Source of the DNA: Aquirhabdus sp.
GTDB taxonomy: Bacteria > Pseudomonadota > Gammaproteobacteria > Pseudomonadales > Moraxellaceae
Direction: 5' to 3'
DNA length: 24,129 nucleotides
NCBI GenBank assembly: GCA_030149815.1
Contig: JASLHI010000058.1
Span: forward strand, 1 to 24,129
Each line of letters starts with the position of its first letter. The first letter of the stretch is position 1. A program made the translations under genes and the position numbers. A model generated the notes under the pieces. That model saw nothing but the letters and a program-made list of their open reading frames with translations. It did not search any database and was not told the DNA's origin. Shown here in pieces: positions 1-7,902 of this stretch.

Positions 1-34
1 CAATCATCATCGATCAAGAAAGGAAATAACGCTG

Positions 35-1183
35 ATGAGCGACAACACGACATCGCAAGGTTCGAACAACTCTGCTAAAAGCGGTTGGCTCTTTAATTCA
101 TCTAAACCAACATTAGACCAAATTCGTACGCGGATTGACGCGGTGGATCAAGAAATTCATCGTCTATTGAATGAGCGTGCAACCCTTGCCGAACACGTTG
201 CGATTTCCAAAAAAGAAAATGAAACGCATCCAATATTTTACCGTCCTGAGCGTGAGGCACAGGTACTCCGTGCAGTGATGGCACGTAATGAAGGCCCTTT
301 GGCAGGTGAAACGGTTGCGCGCATTTTTCGTGAAATTATGTCGGCTTGCCTAGCGCTTGAAGCACCGCAAACGGTTGCATATCTTGGGCCTCAAGGTACT
401 TTTACCCAAGCCGCTGCACTCAAGCATTTTGGTGCGGATGCGGTGACGGTGCCGATTGCAAACATCGATGAAGTGTTTCGTGAAGTCGAGTCGGGTAATG
501 CACATTACGGCGTTGTGCCGATTGAAAACTCAACAGAAGGTGTTGTGAATCATACACTTGATAGTTTTATTTCTTCATCACTCAATGTGATTGGTGAGGT
601 TGAACTGCGGATTCATCAAAATCTAATGGTCAGTGATAAGACTCGTGTTGATGCAATTACGCGGATTTATTCGCACCAACAATCACTTGCTCAATGTCGT
701 AAATGGTTAGATGGCCATTTCCCGAAAGCTGAGCGTGTGCCTGTGAGTTCCAACGCTGAAGCTGCGCGTAAGATTAAAAGTGAATGGCATTCTGCTGCGA
801 TCGCAGGAGAAGTCGCGGCAAAAGAATATGGTCTTGAGATTTTACACGCCAAGATTGAAGATAGTCCAAATAATACAACACGCTTTTTGATTATCGGTCG
901 TGAAGCTGTGCCTGTCAGTGGCGAAGATAAAACCTCATTGCTGATTGCTGCACACGATAAAGCTGGCGCATTGCTCGATATTCTACAACCGTTTGCCAAG
1001 CATGGGATTTCATTAACCAGTATCGAAACGCGTCCAGCATTGCCAGATAAATGGGCGTATGTGTTCTTTATCGACTTATTGGGTCATCAAGACGAACCGC
1101 ATGTTCGCGCAGCATTAGATGAAATCCGCACGACGGTGAAAGAGCTGCGTGTGTTGGGTTCATATCCGAAGGCGGTACTTTAA
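35..1183 (+). CDS. pheA: Bifunctional chorismate mutase / prephenate dehydratase (P-protein)
   Basis: Converts chorismate to prephenate and then to phenylpyruvate, the committed steps of phenylalanine synthesis in the cytoplasm. The 382-residue protein shows an AroQ-type chorismate mutase helix domain at about residues 28-108 (begins TLDQIRTRIDAVDQEI), a prephenate dehydratase domain from about 114 (VAYLGPQGTF) to 290 with the TRF triad at 282-284, and a C-terminal ACT domain (about 303-375) with the GALL motif and an IETRP version of the ESRP motif, the usual phenylalanine feedback site. The ATG has AGGA about 10 bases upstream. It is the first complete gene of a co-directional block with hisC and tyrA-aroA. 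Length and domain order are normal for the family. Very secure. Confidence 0.97.
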   Translation: MSDNTTSQGSNNSAKSGWLFNSSKPTLDQIRTRIDAVDQEIHRLLNERATLAEHVAISKKENETHPIFYRPEREAQVLRAVMARNEGPLAGETVARIFREIMSACLALEAPQTVAYLGPQGTFTQAAALKHFGADAVTVPIANIDEVFREVESGNAHYGVVPIENSTEGVVNHTLDSFISSSLNVIGEVELRIHQNLMVSDKTRVDAITRIYSHQQSLAQCRKWLDGHFPKAERVPVSSNAEAARKIKSEWHSAAIAGEVAAKEYGLEILHAKIEDSPNNTTRFLIIGREAVPVSGEDKTSLLIAAHDKAGALLDILQPFAKHGISLTSIETRPALPDKWAYVFFIDLLGHQDEPHVRAALDEIRTTVKELRVLGSYPKAVL

Positions 1184-1205
1184 AAGTTTTGTTATTGCTT
1201 TGAAG

Positions 1206-1303
1206 TCTTCCCCTTCAGGGGGAAGACTTAGATGGGGATGGCTTGATTGTAAGTTTTCAATAAAACCATCCCTATTCCGACCTTGCTCCTTGAAGGGGAA
1301 AGA
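1206..1303. repeat. ~98-bp nested palindromic intergenic repeat (MITE/REP-like)
   Basis: Between pheA and hisC. The left end holds a perfect 11-bp hairpin (AAGTCTTCCCC at 1203-1213, GGGGAAGACTT at 1219-1229, five-base loop). The whole element is also a long imperfect inverted repeat: the left arm runs from TCTTCCCCTTCA (1206) to GGGATGG (1235-1241), and the right arm from CCATCCC (1266-1272) to TGAAGGGGAAAGA (1291-1303) is its approximate reverse complement. This nested design is typical of small non-autonomous palindromic elements. It could fold in the pheA-hisC transcript and affect processing or termination. No second copy was seen in the window, so that it is repeated in the genome is inferred. 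Confidence 0.6.
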
Positions 1304-1357
1304 TAAAAGCATTCAGATTCAGAAATTTGATTCAAATCAAGATTAAGTGGAATAAAA

Positions 1358-2488
1358 ATGTCATCCGAAAACACTGCATCAACGCCGATCCAACCCGCCA
1401 ATCAAGGCATTGCGAATATTGCGCCATATCAAACAGGCAAGCCGATTGATGAGCTCAAGCGTGAGCTGGGTTTAGATAATATTGTCAAATTGGCAAGTAA
1501 TGAAAATCCACTTGGCTGTTCTCCATGTGCAATGCAGGCCGTGCGAGATGAGCTTGCGGATGTAGGACGTTATCCTGATGGTAGCGGCTTTAAACTCAAA
1601 GAAAAAATCGTCGAAGTCTTTGATGTCGAGATGTCGCAAATTACATTGGGCAATGGTTCCAATGATATTTTGGAATTAGTGGCGCGGACGTTTGTTTCGC
1701 CTGAAGATACTGTGGTTTATAGTCAACATGCTTTCGCCGTTTATGCACTGGCAACACAAGCTGTTGGTGCAACAGGTATTGAAGTGCCTGCAAAAGATTT
1801 TGGTCATGATCTGATTGCGATGGCGAATGCAGTGCGTGAAGATACCCGCGTTATTTTCCTCGCCAATCCAAATAACCCGACAGGGACGTGGTTCACTGAA
1901 GACGACTTTGCTGCGTTTATGCGCGTCGTACCATCCCAAGTTTTAGTGGTACTTGATGAAGCCTACGTTGAATATTTTCCAGAATATTTTAATAGCATTA
2001 AATTTCTGGAGCGATATTCCAATTTATTAATTAGCCGTACTTTTTCTAAAGCCTATGGTTTGGCGTCTCTGCGTGTTGGTTTTGCATTGGCATCGTCTGC
2101 AATCACAGATTTGATTAACCGTGTACGCCAACCCTTTAACGTCAATTCCTTTGCTTTGGCCGCTGCTACTGCGGCGCTTGGTGATCAGGATTTCTTGAAT
2201 CAAACTCGTACGCTAAACCATGCAGGCATGGCGCAATTAGAAGCGGGTTGTACGGCGTTAGGTCTATCGTGGATTCCTTCTCGTGCTAATTTCCTGAGTA
2301 TTTGCGTGAGCACAGATGTTGAGCGTCAGGGCACAAAAGTATTCAACGACTTACTCAAACTTGGCGTGATTGTTCGTCCGATTGCAGGTTATGGTATGCC
2401 TGATTATATTCGCGTTTCGATTGGGACATTCACTGAAAATAAACGCTTCCTAGAAGCGTTATCTCAAGTTCTTCAAGCGACGGAATAA
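1358..2488 (+). CDS. hisC: Histidinol-phosphate / aromatic aminotransferase (PLP, class I/II)
   Basis: PLP-dependent aminotransferase of the HisC family, 376 residues. It should transaminate imidazole acetol phosphate in histidine synthesis and, in this aromatic gene context, probably also aromatic keto acids. Visible motifs: KLASNENPLG near the N-terminus, NPNNPTG at 170-176, LDEAY at 199-203, the Schiff-base lysine K231 in SRTFSKAYGLASLRVG, and the C-terminal phosphate-binding arginine in YIRVSIGT. The order pheA - this gene - tyrA.aroA matches the Pseudomonas supraoperon, where the gene was named hisHb. ATG at 1358 has only a weak ribosome site (AGTGG). The gene lies 174 bp after pheA, separated by the palindromic repeat, and 33 bp before tyrA-aroA. 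The family is secure; the relative use for His, Tyr and Phe is not decidable from sequence. Confidence 0.93.
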   Translation: MSSENTASTPIQPANQGIANIAPYQTGKPIDELKRELGLDNIVKLASNENPLGCSPCAMQAVRDELADVGRYPDGSGFKLKEKIVEVFDVEMSQITLGNGSNDILELVARTFVSPEDTVVYSQHAFAVYALATQAVGATGIEVPAKDFGHDLIAMANAVREDTRVIFLANPNNPTGTWFTEDDFAAFMRVVPSQVLVVLDEAYVEYFPEYFNSIKFLERYSNLLISRTFSKAYGLASLRVGFALASSAITDLINRVRQPFNVNSFALAAATAALGDQDFLNQTRTLNHAGMAQLEAGCTALGLSWIPSRANFLSICVSTDVERQGTKVFNDLLKLGVIVRPIAGYGMPDYIRVSIGTFTENKRFLEALSQVLQATE

Positions 2489-2521
2489 GCTTGATTAGGT
2501 ATCAAACTAGGATTTGCGCTT

Positions 2522-4795
2522 ATGTCTGAAATAGACCTTACGCCTGAAAACGTATTGTTTGAAAAAGTTGCCTTTATTGGCCTAGGTTTGATTGGTTCAA
2601 GCCTTGCGCGCGTACTTCGTGCGAAAGGTCTAGCGCGCCGAATCGTAGCTAGTACGCGTTCACAAAGCACACTCGATCAGGCGATCACGATTGGTGTGAT
2701 TGATGCTGGGTTTTCTGATCCAGTTCAAGCGGTTATTGATGCCGATTTGATTGTCTTGGCGATGCCAGTTGGTGCAACCGAAACAGTCTTGCGCACTATT
2801 CAAGGCAAGATTAAACCTGATGCGATTATCACCGATGTCGGCAGTACCAAAGGCAATGTGCTACAGGCCGCGATCAATGTATTCGGCTCAAACTTACCGA
2901 GCGGTTTTGTGCCTGCTCATCCAATTGCAGGCGCAGAAAAAAGCGGCGTGATGGCGGGGAAAGTTGATCTGTTTCGCCATCACAAAGTTATTGTGACGCC
3001 GTTAGATACCACCAGCGAAGTTGCCTTAAATAAAGTCACGCAAATGTGGAAAGCTGCAGGTGCGGACGTACTAAAAATGACTGTTGCTGATCACGATGAA
3101 ATTTTGGCGCATACTAGTCATTTACCGCATTTGCTCGCGTTTAATCTGGTTGAGCAGTTGGCAAGCCGTGCAGATAATTTAGATATTTTCCGTTTTGCTG
3201 CGGGTGGTTTTCGTGACTTTACGCGGATTGCCGCAAGTGATCCGCAAATGTGGCATGATATTTTTCTCGCCAATAAAAAAGCCATTCTCGCCGCGATTGA
3301 TGGTTTTACCAGTCAATTATCACAGCTTAAAACTTTAATCGAACATGATGATTCAACGCCTTTGATTGGGACTTTGACGCGTGCTCAAGCTGCGCGGACA
3401 CACTTTACCCATATGATTGAAAAAACGCCTTATTTGGAAGCAGTTATGAACAACAGTACGACACCCCAACAATTCCTCGTGCAGCCAGGTGGCAGCATGA
3501 CGGGAACACTCACGATTCCAGGCGATAAATCCGTGTCGCATCGCTCGATTATGCTTGGAGCTTTGGCTGAAGGTACGACGCATGTGACAGGTTTTCTTGA
3601 GGGCGAGGATGCGCTGGCAACTTTGCAGGCCTTCCGTGATATGGGTGTGGTGATTACCGATCCGAAAAATGGCGAAGTCACGATTCATGGTGTGGGTTTA
3701 CATGGTTTAAAGCCACCACACGGTTCGTTGTATATGGGCAATTCAGGTACGACCACACGTTTATTATCGGGAATCTTGGCGGCACAGCAGTTTGATACGG
3801 TGTTGACTGGTGATCCATCACTGACCAAACGTCCAATGGAGCGCATTGCCAAGCCACTACGCTTAATGGGTGCAAAAATTCAGACCACAGGCGAGCGTGG
3901 TACGCCACCAATCAGCATTAGCGGTGGTCAAGCATTAGAAGGCATTGATTATTTATTACCAATGGCAAGTGCACAGGTGAAGTCAGGCATTCTTTTAGCT
4001 GCACTTTGGGCAAAAGGTAAAACCACTGTCACCGAGCCAGAACCAACACGCGACCATACTGAACGTATGTTGAAAGCATTTGGTTACGATGTTGACGTAC
4101 AAGGTAATAAAGTCACTGTTGAAGGCGGTGGCAAACTCACTGCGACCAATATCCAAGTTCCTGCGGATATTTCTTCGGCAGCGTTCTATATGGTGGCGGC
4201 TGCGATTACGCCAAATGCCAATGTGGTTTTACGTCAAGTCGGGATCAATCCAACGCGTACAGGCGTGATTGAAATTCTGAAACAAATGGGCGCAAACATC
4301 AGCCTCGAAAATGAAGCGATGGCAGGTGGAGAACCAGTAGCTGATATTCGTATTCAAGCGAGCAAGTTGAAGGGTATTCATATCCCAGAAGATCAAGTGC
4401 CGTTGGCAATTGATGAGTTTCCTGCGTTGTTTATTGCTGCGGCATGTGCTGAAGGTCAGACTGTGCTGACAGGTGCAGAAGAATTGCGCGTGAAAGAGTC
4501 TGATCGTATTCAAGTGATGGCGGATGGTTTAAAAATTCTGGGCGTGGATTGTACGCCAACGCCAGATGGCATGATTATCGAAGGCAAGGGTAATGGTCAG
4601 GACAATCTGAATGCGGTATTTGGTTCAGGTACGATTGAAAGTCACCATGATCATCGTATTGCGATGAGTTTCTCGATTGCGGGATTGCGTGCGAGTGGCG
4701 TGATAACGATTAACGGCACTGAAACTGTTGCGACTAGTTTCCCGAACTTTACGGTATTAGCGCAGCAAGCGGGTTTAGTGATAAAAGTTCAGTAA
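2522..4795 (+). CDS. tyrA-aroA: Fused prephenate/arogenate dehydrogenase - EPSP synthase
   Basis: A single 757-residue polypeptide with two enzymes. The N-terminal TyrA domain (about 14-295) has the Rossmann motif GLGLIG at 20-25, HPIAGAE starting at H133 and SHLPH at 199-203; it oxidatively decarboxylates prephenate for tyrosine synthesis. The C-terminal AroA domain (about 322-755) is 3-phosphoshikimate 1-carboxyvinyltransferase, the sixth shikimate step: IPGDKS at 332-337, GNSGTTTR at 406-413, SAQVK at 483-487, RDHTE at 510-514, NPTR at 576-579, then KESDRI and DHRIAMSF. This fusion is known from Acinetobacter and Pseudomonas relatives. ATG at 2522 follows AGGA with 9-base spacing. No frameshift separates the halves; residue M309 at the start of the linker resembles the start of a former free-standing aroA. 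The EPSP synthase motifs are those of class II enzymes. Confidence 0.96.
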   Translation: MSEIDLTPENVLFEKVAFIGLGLIGSSLARVLRAKGLARRIVASTRSQSTLDQAITIGVIDAGFSDPVQAVIDADLIVLAMPVGATETVLRTIQGKIKPDAIITDVGSTKGNVLQAAINVFGSNLPSGFVPAHPIAGAEKSGVMAGKVDLFRHHKVIVTPLDTTSEVALNKVTQMWKAAGADVLKMTVADHDEILAHTSHLPHLLAFNLVEQLASRADNLDIFRFAAGGFRDFTRIAASDPQMWHDIFLANKKAILAAIDGFTSQLSQLKTLIEHDDSTPLIGTLTRAQAARTHFTHMIEKTPYLEAVMNNSTTPQQFLVQPGGSMTGTLTIPGDKSVSHRSIMLGALAEGTTHVTGFLEGEDALATLQAFRDMGVVITDPKNGEVTIHGVGLHGLKPPHGSLYMGNSGTTTRLLSGILAAQQFDTVLTGDPSLTKRPMERIAKPLRLMGAKIQTTGERGTPPISISGGQALEGIDYLLPMASAQVKSGILLAALWAKGKTTVTEPEPTRDHTERMLKAFGYDVDVQGNKVTVEGGGKLTATNIQVPADISSAAFYMVAAAITPNANVVLRQVGINPTRTGVIEILKQMGANISLENEAMAGGEPVADIRIQASKLKGIHIPEDQVPLAIDEFPALFIAAACAEGQTVLTGAEELRVKESDRIQVMADGLKILGVDCTPTPDGMIIEGKGNGQDNLNAVFGSGTIESHHDHRIAMSFSIAGLRASGVITINGTETVATSFPNFTVLAQQAGLVIKVQ

Positions 4796-4800
4796 TGGTT

Positions 4801-4844
4801 TTTTAATCATTTGATGGGTTTTATAGCCCATCAAATGATTAAAA
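4801..4844 (+). terminator. Strong hairpin terminator after tyrA-aroA
   Basis: A perfect 18-bp stem (4801-4818 with 4827-4844; arms TTTTAATCATTTGATGGG and its exact complement) with an 8-base loop, starting five bases after the aroA stop. T-runs lie on one side and A-runs on the other, so it may work in both directions. It closes the aromatic block at the point where, in the Pseudomonas order, cmk would follow. Confidence 0.8.
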
Positions 4845-4886
4845 CAGTTTTAGTGGTTTAATTTTAGTTTTTTAAATGGAATTTTT

Positions 4887-5510
4887 ATGCGTCAGTTTTC
4901 TTTTGCGTTGTTAAGTGCAGTGTTGTTGAGTGCAGCGAGTGTTTCAGCTCAGGCTGATACCTTCTTGGGTATTTATGCTGGTGCTGATGGGATTATCAAT
5001 ACAGGTGAGTCAAACCATATCTCCGCCGATAATAAGGTAGTTGGCTCTTACTACTTGGTATTCGATCACCCTGTGCCATTTTTGCCCAATGCTAAACTGC
5101 GTTATACGCAACTTGACCAAAGTGGATCAAACGGTAATTCTGTGGATGCAATTGGTTTCTATCAGGTGTTGGATAACATCGTGAAATTAAATATTGGCCT
5201 AGGTGCGAAACGTGTGGATGACAAGGGCGCCAATATTGATAAGACTATTCCTGCAGCATATGTTTCTGCTGGTGGTAAATTGCCATTTACGGGTTTGAGC
5301 GCTAAAGCGGAAGTTTTTGTTGGTAAAGGGATTGATTCTGATTTCAGTGATCTGAATGCCGAGATTAAATATAATTTCATTGAAAATATGGCGATTGATT
5401 TAGGTGCAAAAGTAGGCTATCGCGCTACGCAGGTCAATGTTGATCATTCAGGAACAACCAGTGATATTAAAGTGCAAGGGCCGTATTTGGGTTTAGAAGC
5501 GCATTTCTAA
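4887..5510 (+). CDS. Small outer-membrane beta-barrel protein (YfaZ / TIGR04219-like)
   Basis: A 207-residue exported protein. The N-terminus is a clear Sec signal peptide with cleavage probably after AQA at residue 23 (SVSAQA/DT). The mature part alternates polar and apolar residues in short strands, contains the phrase DHPVPFLPNAKLRYT and a LPFTGL segment, and ends in phenylalanine, the usual C-terminal signal for BAM-dependent outer-membrane insertion. These traits fit the small YfaZ/TIGR04219 family of barrels, whose function is not established. It has its own position between two terminators (4801-4844 and 5535-5568), so it is probably transcribed alone. Membrane location is well supported; the family label is moderate. 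Confidence 0.75.
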   Translation: MRQFSFALLSAVLLSAASVSAQADTFLGIYAGADGIINTGESNHISADNKVVGSYYLVFDHPVPFLPNAKLRYTQLDQSGSNGNSVDAIGFYQVLDNIVKLNIGLGAKRVDDKGANIDKTIPAAYVSAGGKLPFTGLSAKAEVFVGKGIDSDFSDLNAEIKYNFIENMAIDLGAKVGYRATQVNVDHSGTTSDIKVQGPYLGLEAHF

Positions 5511-5534
5511 TATCTTTTGGTTATACAGATAAAG

Positions 5535-5568
5535 AAAAAGGTGAGGACTTGAGTCGCTCACCTTTTTT
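5535..5568. terminator. Bidirectional terminator between convergent genes
   Basis: Stem AAAAAGGTGAG (5535-5545) pairs with CTCACCTTTTT (5557-5567); the 11-base loop itself can extend the stem with GACT/AGTC. It is followed by a T-run on the + strand and has an A-run on the other side, so it can stop both the barrel gene and the convergent DUF6714-like gene, whose stop codon lies inside it. Confidence 0.8.
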
Positions 5569-6076
5569 ATGTCCAATCATTTTCCCAAAAGGTGAGTGCT
5601 TTTTTTGCAGTTTTTTGGTCATATGCATCTGCGTTGTTAATCATATATTTTAAGAAAGCAACAATAGCCTTTTTCTGTGGCAAATTGAGTTGACTGTATT
5701 GGCTAAATGAATAGGACGGATAGTCTGTGCTTGGCCTAAGTCCAAAGATAACAGAGCCAGGAATCATGCCTTCCAAAATTGAGTCTTGTGTATGGTCTAA
5801 TGAATAAATCATATAAGCAGGGAGATAGTAACAAAATTCCTCAGCTTGCATGTGAGCCAACTGACAGTCACAGTATTCAATCTCAAGCTCAGATATATCT
5901 TGCCACTTTGAGTCTGTTCGAGTAATTCCTGCAATACGCCATTCTTCGTCAGTTATAGTTCCTTTCATACCTTTTTTATCTGTTAGTACAAACTGCCGAA
6001 GTGAAGTTTCTGGACGGCGTACGCCATTAAATGCCGACTCAATAATTTTTTGTATTTCGAGTTTATTGGAATTCAT
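5567..6076 (-). CDS. DUF6714-like protein of unknown function
   Basis: A 169-residue soluble protein with no signal peptide or membrane segment. It has the traits of the DUF6714 family: an N-terminal FNGVRRPE segment, a stretch of acidic residues before two cysteines (EYCDCQLAH), then FCYYLPAYMIYSLD at about 85-98, and a C-terminal helix (KKAIVAFLKYMI) found after LNLPQ. Such proteins are scattered in bacterial accessory regions and have no assigned role; a possible immunity-type role has only been guessed from their size and patchy spread, and nothing here proves it. It is convergent with the barrel gene and shares its terminator. The ribosome site before ATG 6076 is weak. No toxin-like partner is adjacent. 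Confidence 0.7.
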   Translation of the reverse strand: MNSNKLEIQKIIESAFNGVRRPETSLRQFVLTDKKGMKGTITDEEWRIAGITRTDSKWQDISELEIEYCDCQLAHMQAEEFCYYLPAYMIYSLDHTQDSILEGMIPGSVIFGLRPSTDYPSYSFSQYSQLNLPQKKAIVAFLKYMINNADAYDQKTAKKALTFWENDWT

Positions 6077-6206
6077 AATGTTCTTAATCGTTTTACAATA
6101 AAAGTGACATATAGATCCTTACTTATGCCATCAAACACCTAATTGGCATATTAAAGTTACATTTATTTTTTTCGAAAAATTATCATCGATAAAATAAGAT
6201 GTTAAC

Positions 6207-6270
6207 AAAAAAGCGAACAACCTAAGTCATTCGTTTTTTATAAAACAACCATTCGACATTTTAGCTGATA
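6207..6270. repeat. Left direct repeat: decayed copy of the cyoE 3' end and terminator
   Basis: 64 bases that align with 10100-10164 at about 57 of 65 positions (one gap). The right copy is the genuine terminator and last codons of cyoE; this copy retains the hairpin region (6208-6217 with 6230-6239), the spacer CAACCATTCGA and a trace of the last cyoE codons (TAT CAG CTA on the - strand in place of TAT CAG TTA TAA). Outside these bounds the two loci are unrelated. Its hairpin has one A-C mismatch when read on the - strand, so this is the degenerate copy. It now lies just downstream of the unknown gene at 6288 and may serve as its weak terminator. The rest of 6077-6206 is AT-rich with nothing recognised. 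Confidence 0.85.
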
Positions 6271-6287
6271 CCCTAAGCCAAACAAGT

Positions 6288-7079
6288 TCAAATTAAATTA
6301 CGATGAACCGTCGGTTTCCGATTCCAAAACCAATAAAAATAACCACCGTTCATTTGCAGTAGAGTATGTGTTTTGACGCTATTTTCTCCCAAAGTTCCCC
6401 AGCAAGCGCGTGCAGAATTACGATTGTTATGCAGATCGATGCATTCTTGCCCCAGCAGCAGAGGTTTGGGTGGAATATATAATGCACAGCCTTGAGGAAT
6501 CCATAAATCTGCTAGTCGAATTTTCTTTTGATTACGCCAGTAGCGTCCAACTGAGATGACCAAAGGGAAATTAGGATCTGTAGATGCAAAGATATGTGGG
6601 AAATCATGATGCTCTAAATCAGTACAAACGATAGTAAGCAACTGATTACCTGTGTTTTGATAAGGTGACCAATGACCCGCAAATACACCGTATTCGTATT
6701 CAGCCTGTGTCAGCATAGAAACTGGGCTAGAGAGTTCAACCGCCTGTCCTTTTTCAACCAATGTAATCCCAAAAGCAGCAGTGACTTCTCGGGTTGCCCA
6801 CATCGGTTCATACTCGATTTCGTGACCCTCAAAATCCAGTTGTACCTCCTGACCACTCGGCAGATCTTTTTGCCCAATCCAGTCAGGGACTGTGTATTCT
6901 CGACCTATTGCGACATGAGGATCTGTCCTGGAAGGTGATAAAGGGATGATATTTTCAGGTAATGTCTTAAGGTAGGTTGGTATACCATCATTATTGTAGA
7001 AAAAAGGCGTATCCGTGATATCAATATTTTTTTCAGATAGCGTTAATTCCAAAATCGGTGCATCAAAGTGTCCTTTCAT
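6288..7079 (-). CDS. Protein of unknown function in the TetR/MBL/SDR cassette
   Basis: I do not recognise this family. The reading frame extends to a TTG at 7124, but the ATG at 7079 (protein starts MKGHFDAPILEL) has AAGG with 9-base spacing and is preferred, giving 263 residues. There is no signal peptide or obvious membrane segment. The sequence is rich in Trp, Tyr and Pro in the C-terminal half (AGHWSPYQNT, SVGRYWRNQKK, LWIPQGCALYIPP, GYFYWFWNRKPT), and has a His pair in LEHHDFPH, suggesting a compact beta-rich soluble protein. It follows the TetR gene on the same strand with about 51 bases between, so the two are probably co-transcribed from the shared divergent promoter region. A substrate-binding or enzymatic role in the cassette is a guess from position only. 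Confidence 0.75.
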   Translation of the reverse strand: MKGHFDAPILELTLSEKNIDITDTPFFYNNDGIPTYLKTLPENIIPLSPSRTDPHVAIGREYTVPDWIGQKDLPSGQEVQLDFEGHEIEYEPMWATREVTAAFGITLVEKGQAVELSSPVSMLTQAEYEYGVFAGHWSPYQNTGNQLLTIVCTDLEHHDFPHIFASTDPNFPLVISVGRYWRNQKKIRLADLWIPQGCALYIPPKPLLLGQECIDLHNNRNSARACWGTLGENSVKTHTLLQMNGGYFYWFWNRKPTVHRNLI

Positions 7080-7130
7080 TTCTATCATCCTTGAGATATT
7101 AAAATTATGGATAGTCCTTATCAACAGTCA

Positions 7131-7808
7131 TTAATCTGGCAAAGGATTCATGGCAGCCAACAACATGCCTCGGAAAAACTCTTGAACCTGATGAGTCAGC
7201 ATCGTGCTTTGAGGGCGATTAGCCTTTGGTGTTAATACCCATTCGGTCATCAGTTCATGAAACGCACCGACTAAGCCTAGCGTTCCACTATAATAATCCA
7301 CACGCTCTGGTAATAACCCCGCAGTAACAAATTTATTGATTTCATTCAGAATTAATTGGCTAAAGTCCCTAATGACTTTGCGCCGTAATTGTTCAAATTC
7401 CTGAGAAACACCAACAACTTCCAAGCAATTAATCCGCAAAAAGCGTTCATCTGCCAAAAAAGCACGGCAAGCAGAATCCACATCACGGCGAATTTGTCCG
7501 ATAGGGTCTAATACTGCACCTTGTCTAGCGTTCTGCACGGCCTCAATCACTTGGTTGGTAATTACCAGATAAATTTCTCTGAGCAAATCCTCTTTACTTG
7601 GAAAGAGTTGGGTCAAGTAACGGTGGGGCACGCCTGAAGTCACACTCAACATGGCCATCGTTGTTTGTGGATAGCCTTGAGTACCAAATAGCTCAATACC
7701 CGCAGCGAAAATCTTTTCACGACGTTGAGTGATCCGTTCAGCAGGATCAATTCCTTTATAGCGGCGACCTGTAGTCAAGGTTTCTTTCATATGGGTTTCT
7801 GTTTTCAT
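7131..7808 (-). CDS. TetR/AcrR family transcriptional regulator
   Basis: A 225-residue one-domain-plus-ligand-pocket repressor. The N-terminal TetR helix-turn-helix covers about residues 28-75: RREKIFAAGIELFGTQGY, then TTMAMLSVTSGVPHRYLTQLFPSKEDLL, the classical order of helices with the aromatic F in the LFPSKE turn. The C-terminal part (about 80-225) is all-helical and would bind a small ligand. The frame also runs back to a TTG at 7844 with no ribosome site; ATG 7808 is taken, and ATG 7790 is another option, since none has a strong Shine-Dalgarno. It is divergent from the MBL hydrolase, with operator-like palindromes in the gap, so it most likely represses itself and the hydrolase/SDR pair until a ligand, perhaps their substrate, binds. 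Confidence 0.88.
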   Translation of the reverse strand: MKTETHMKETLTTGRRYKGIDPAERITQRREKIFAAGIELFGTQGYPQTTMAMLSVTSGVPHRYLTQLFPSKEDLLREIYLVITNQVIEAVQNARQGAVLDPIGQIRRDVDSACRAFLADERFLRINCLEVVGVSQEFEQLRRKVIRDFSQLILNEINKFVTAGLLPERVDYYSGTLGLVGAFHELMTEWVLTPKANRPQSTMLTHQVQEFFRGMLLAAMNPLPD

Positions 7809-7839
7809 ACGGATAGGATAGTCGTAAGAACCACTTATC

Positions 7840-7872
7840 GTCAATTTATCAATCTATATTGACAGATTGATA
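7840..7872. promoter_or_regulatory. Overlapping palindromes, probable TetR operator
   Basis: TATCAATCT (7847-7855) and AGATTGATA (7864-7872) form a perfect 9-bp inverted repeat with an 8-base spacer. A second inverted repeat, GTCAAT (7840-7845) and ATTGAC (7858-7863), interlocks with it. The site lies between the TetR gene and the divergent hydrolase gene, and overlaps a TTGACA (7859-7864) that could be the -35 of the hydrolase promoter. This is the expected position for autorepression and for control of the target genes. Confidence 0.6.
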
Positions 7873-7902
7873 GAATTACACAAAACTAGGCACATTCTCT
7901 TT

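Noticed and set aside
1149..1346. 65-codon ORF across the pheA end and the palindromic repeat
   Set aside because: Overlaps pheA in another frame and reads through the inverted repeat; no ribosome site and no protein-like pattern.
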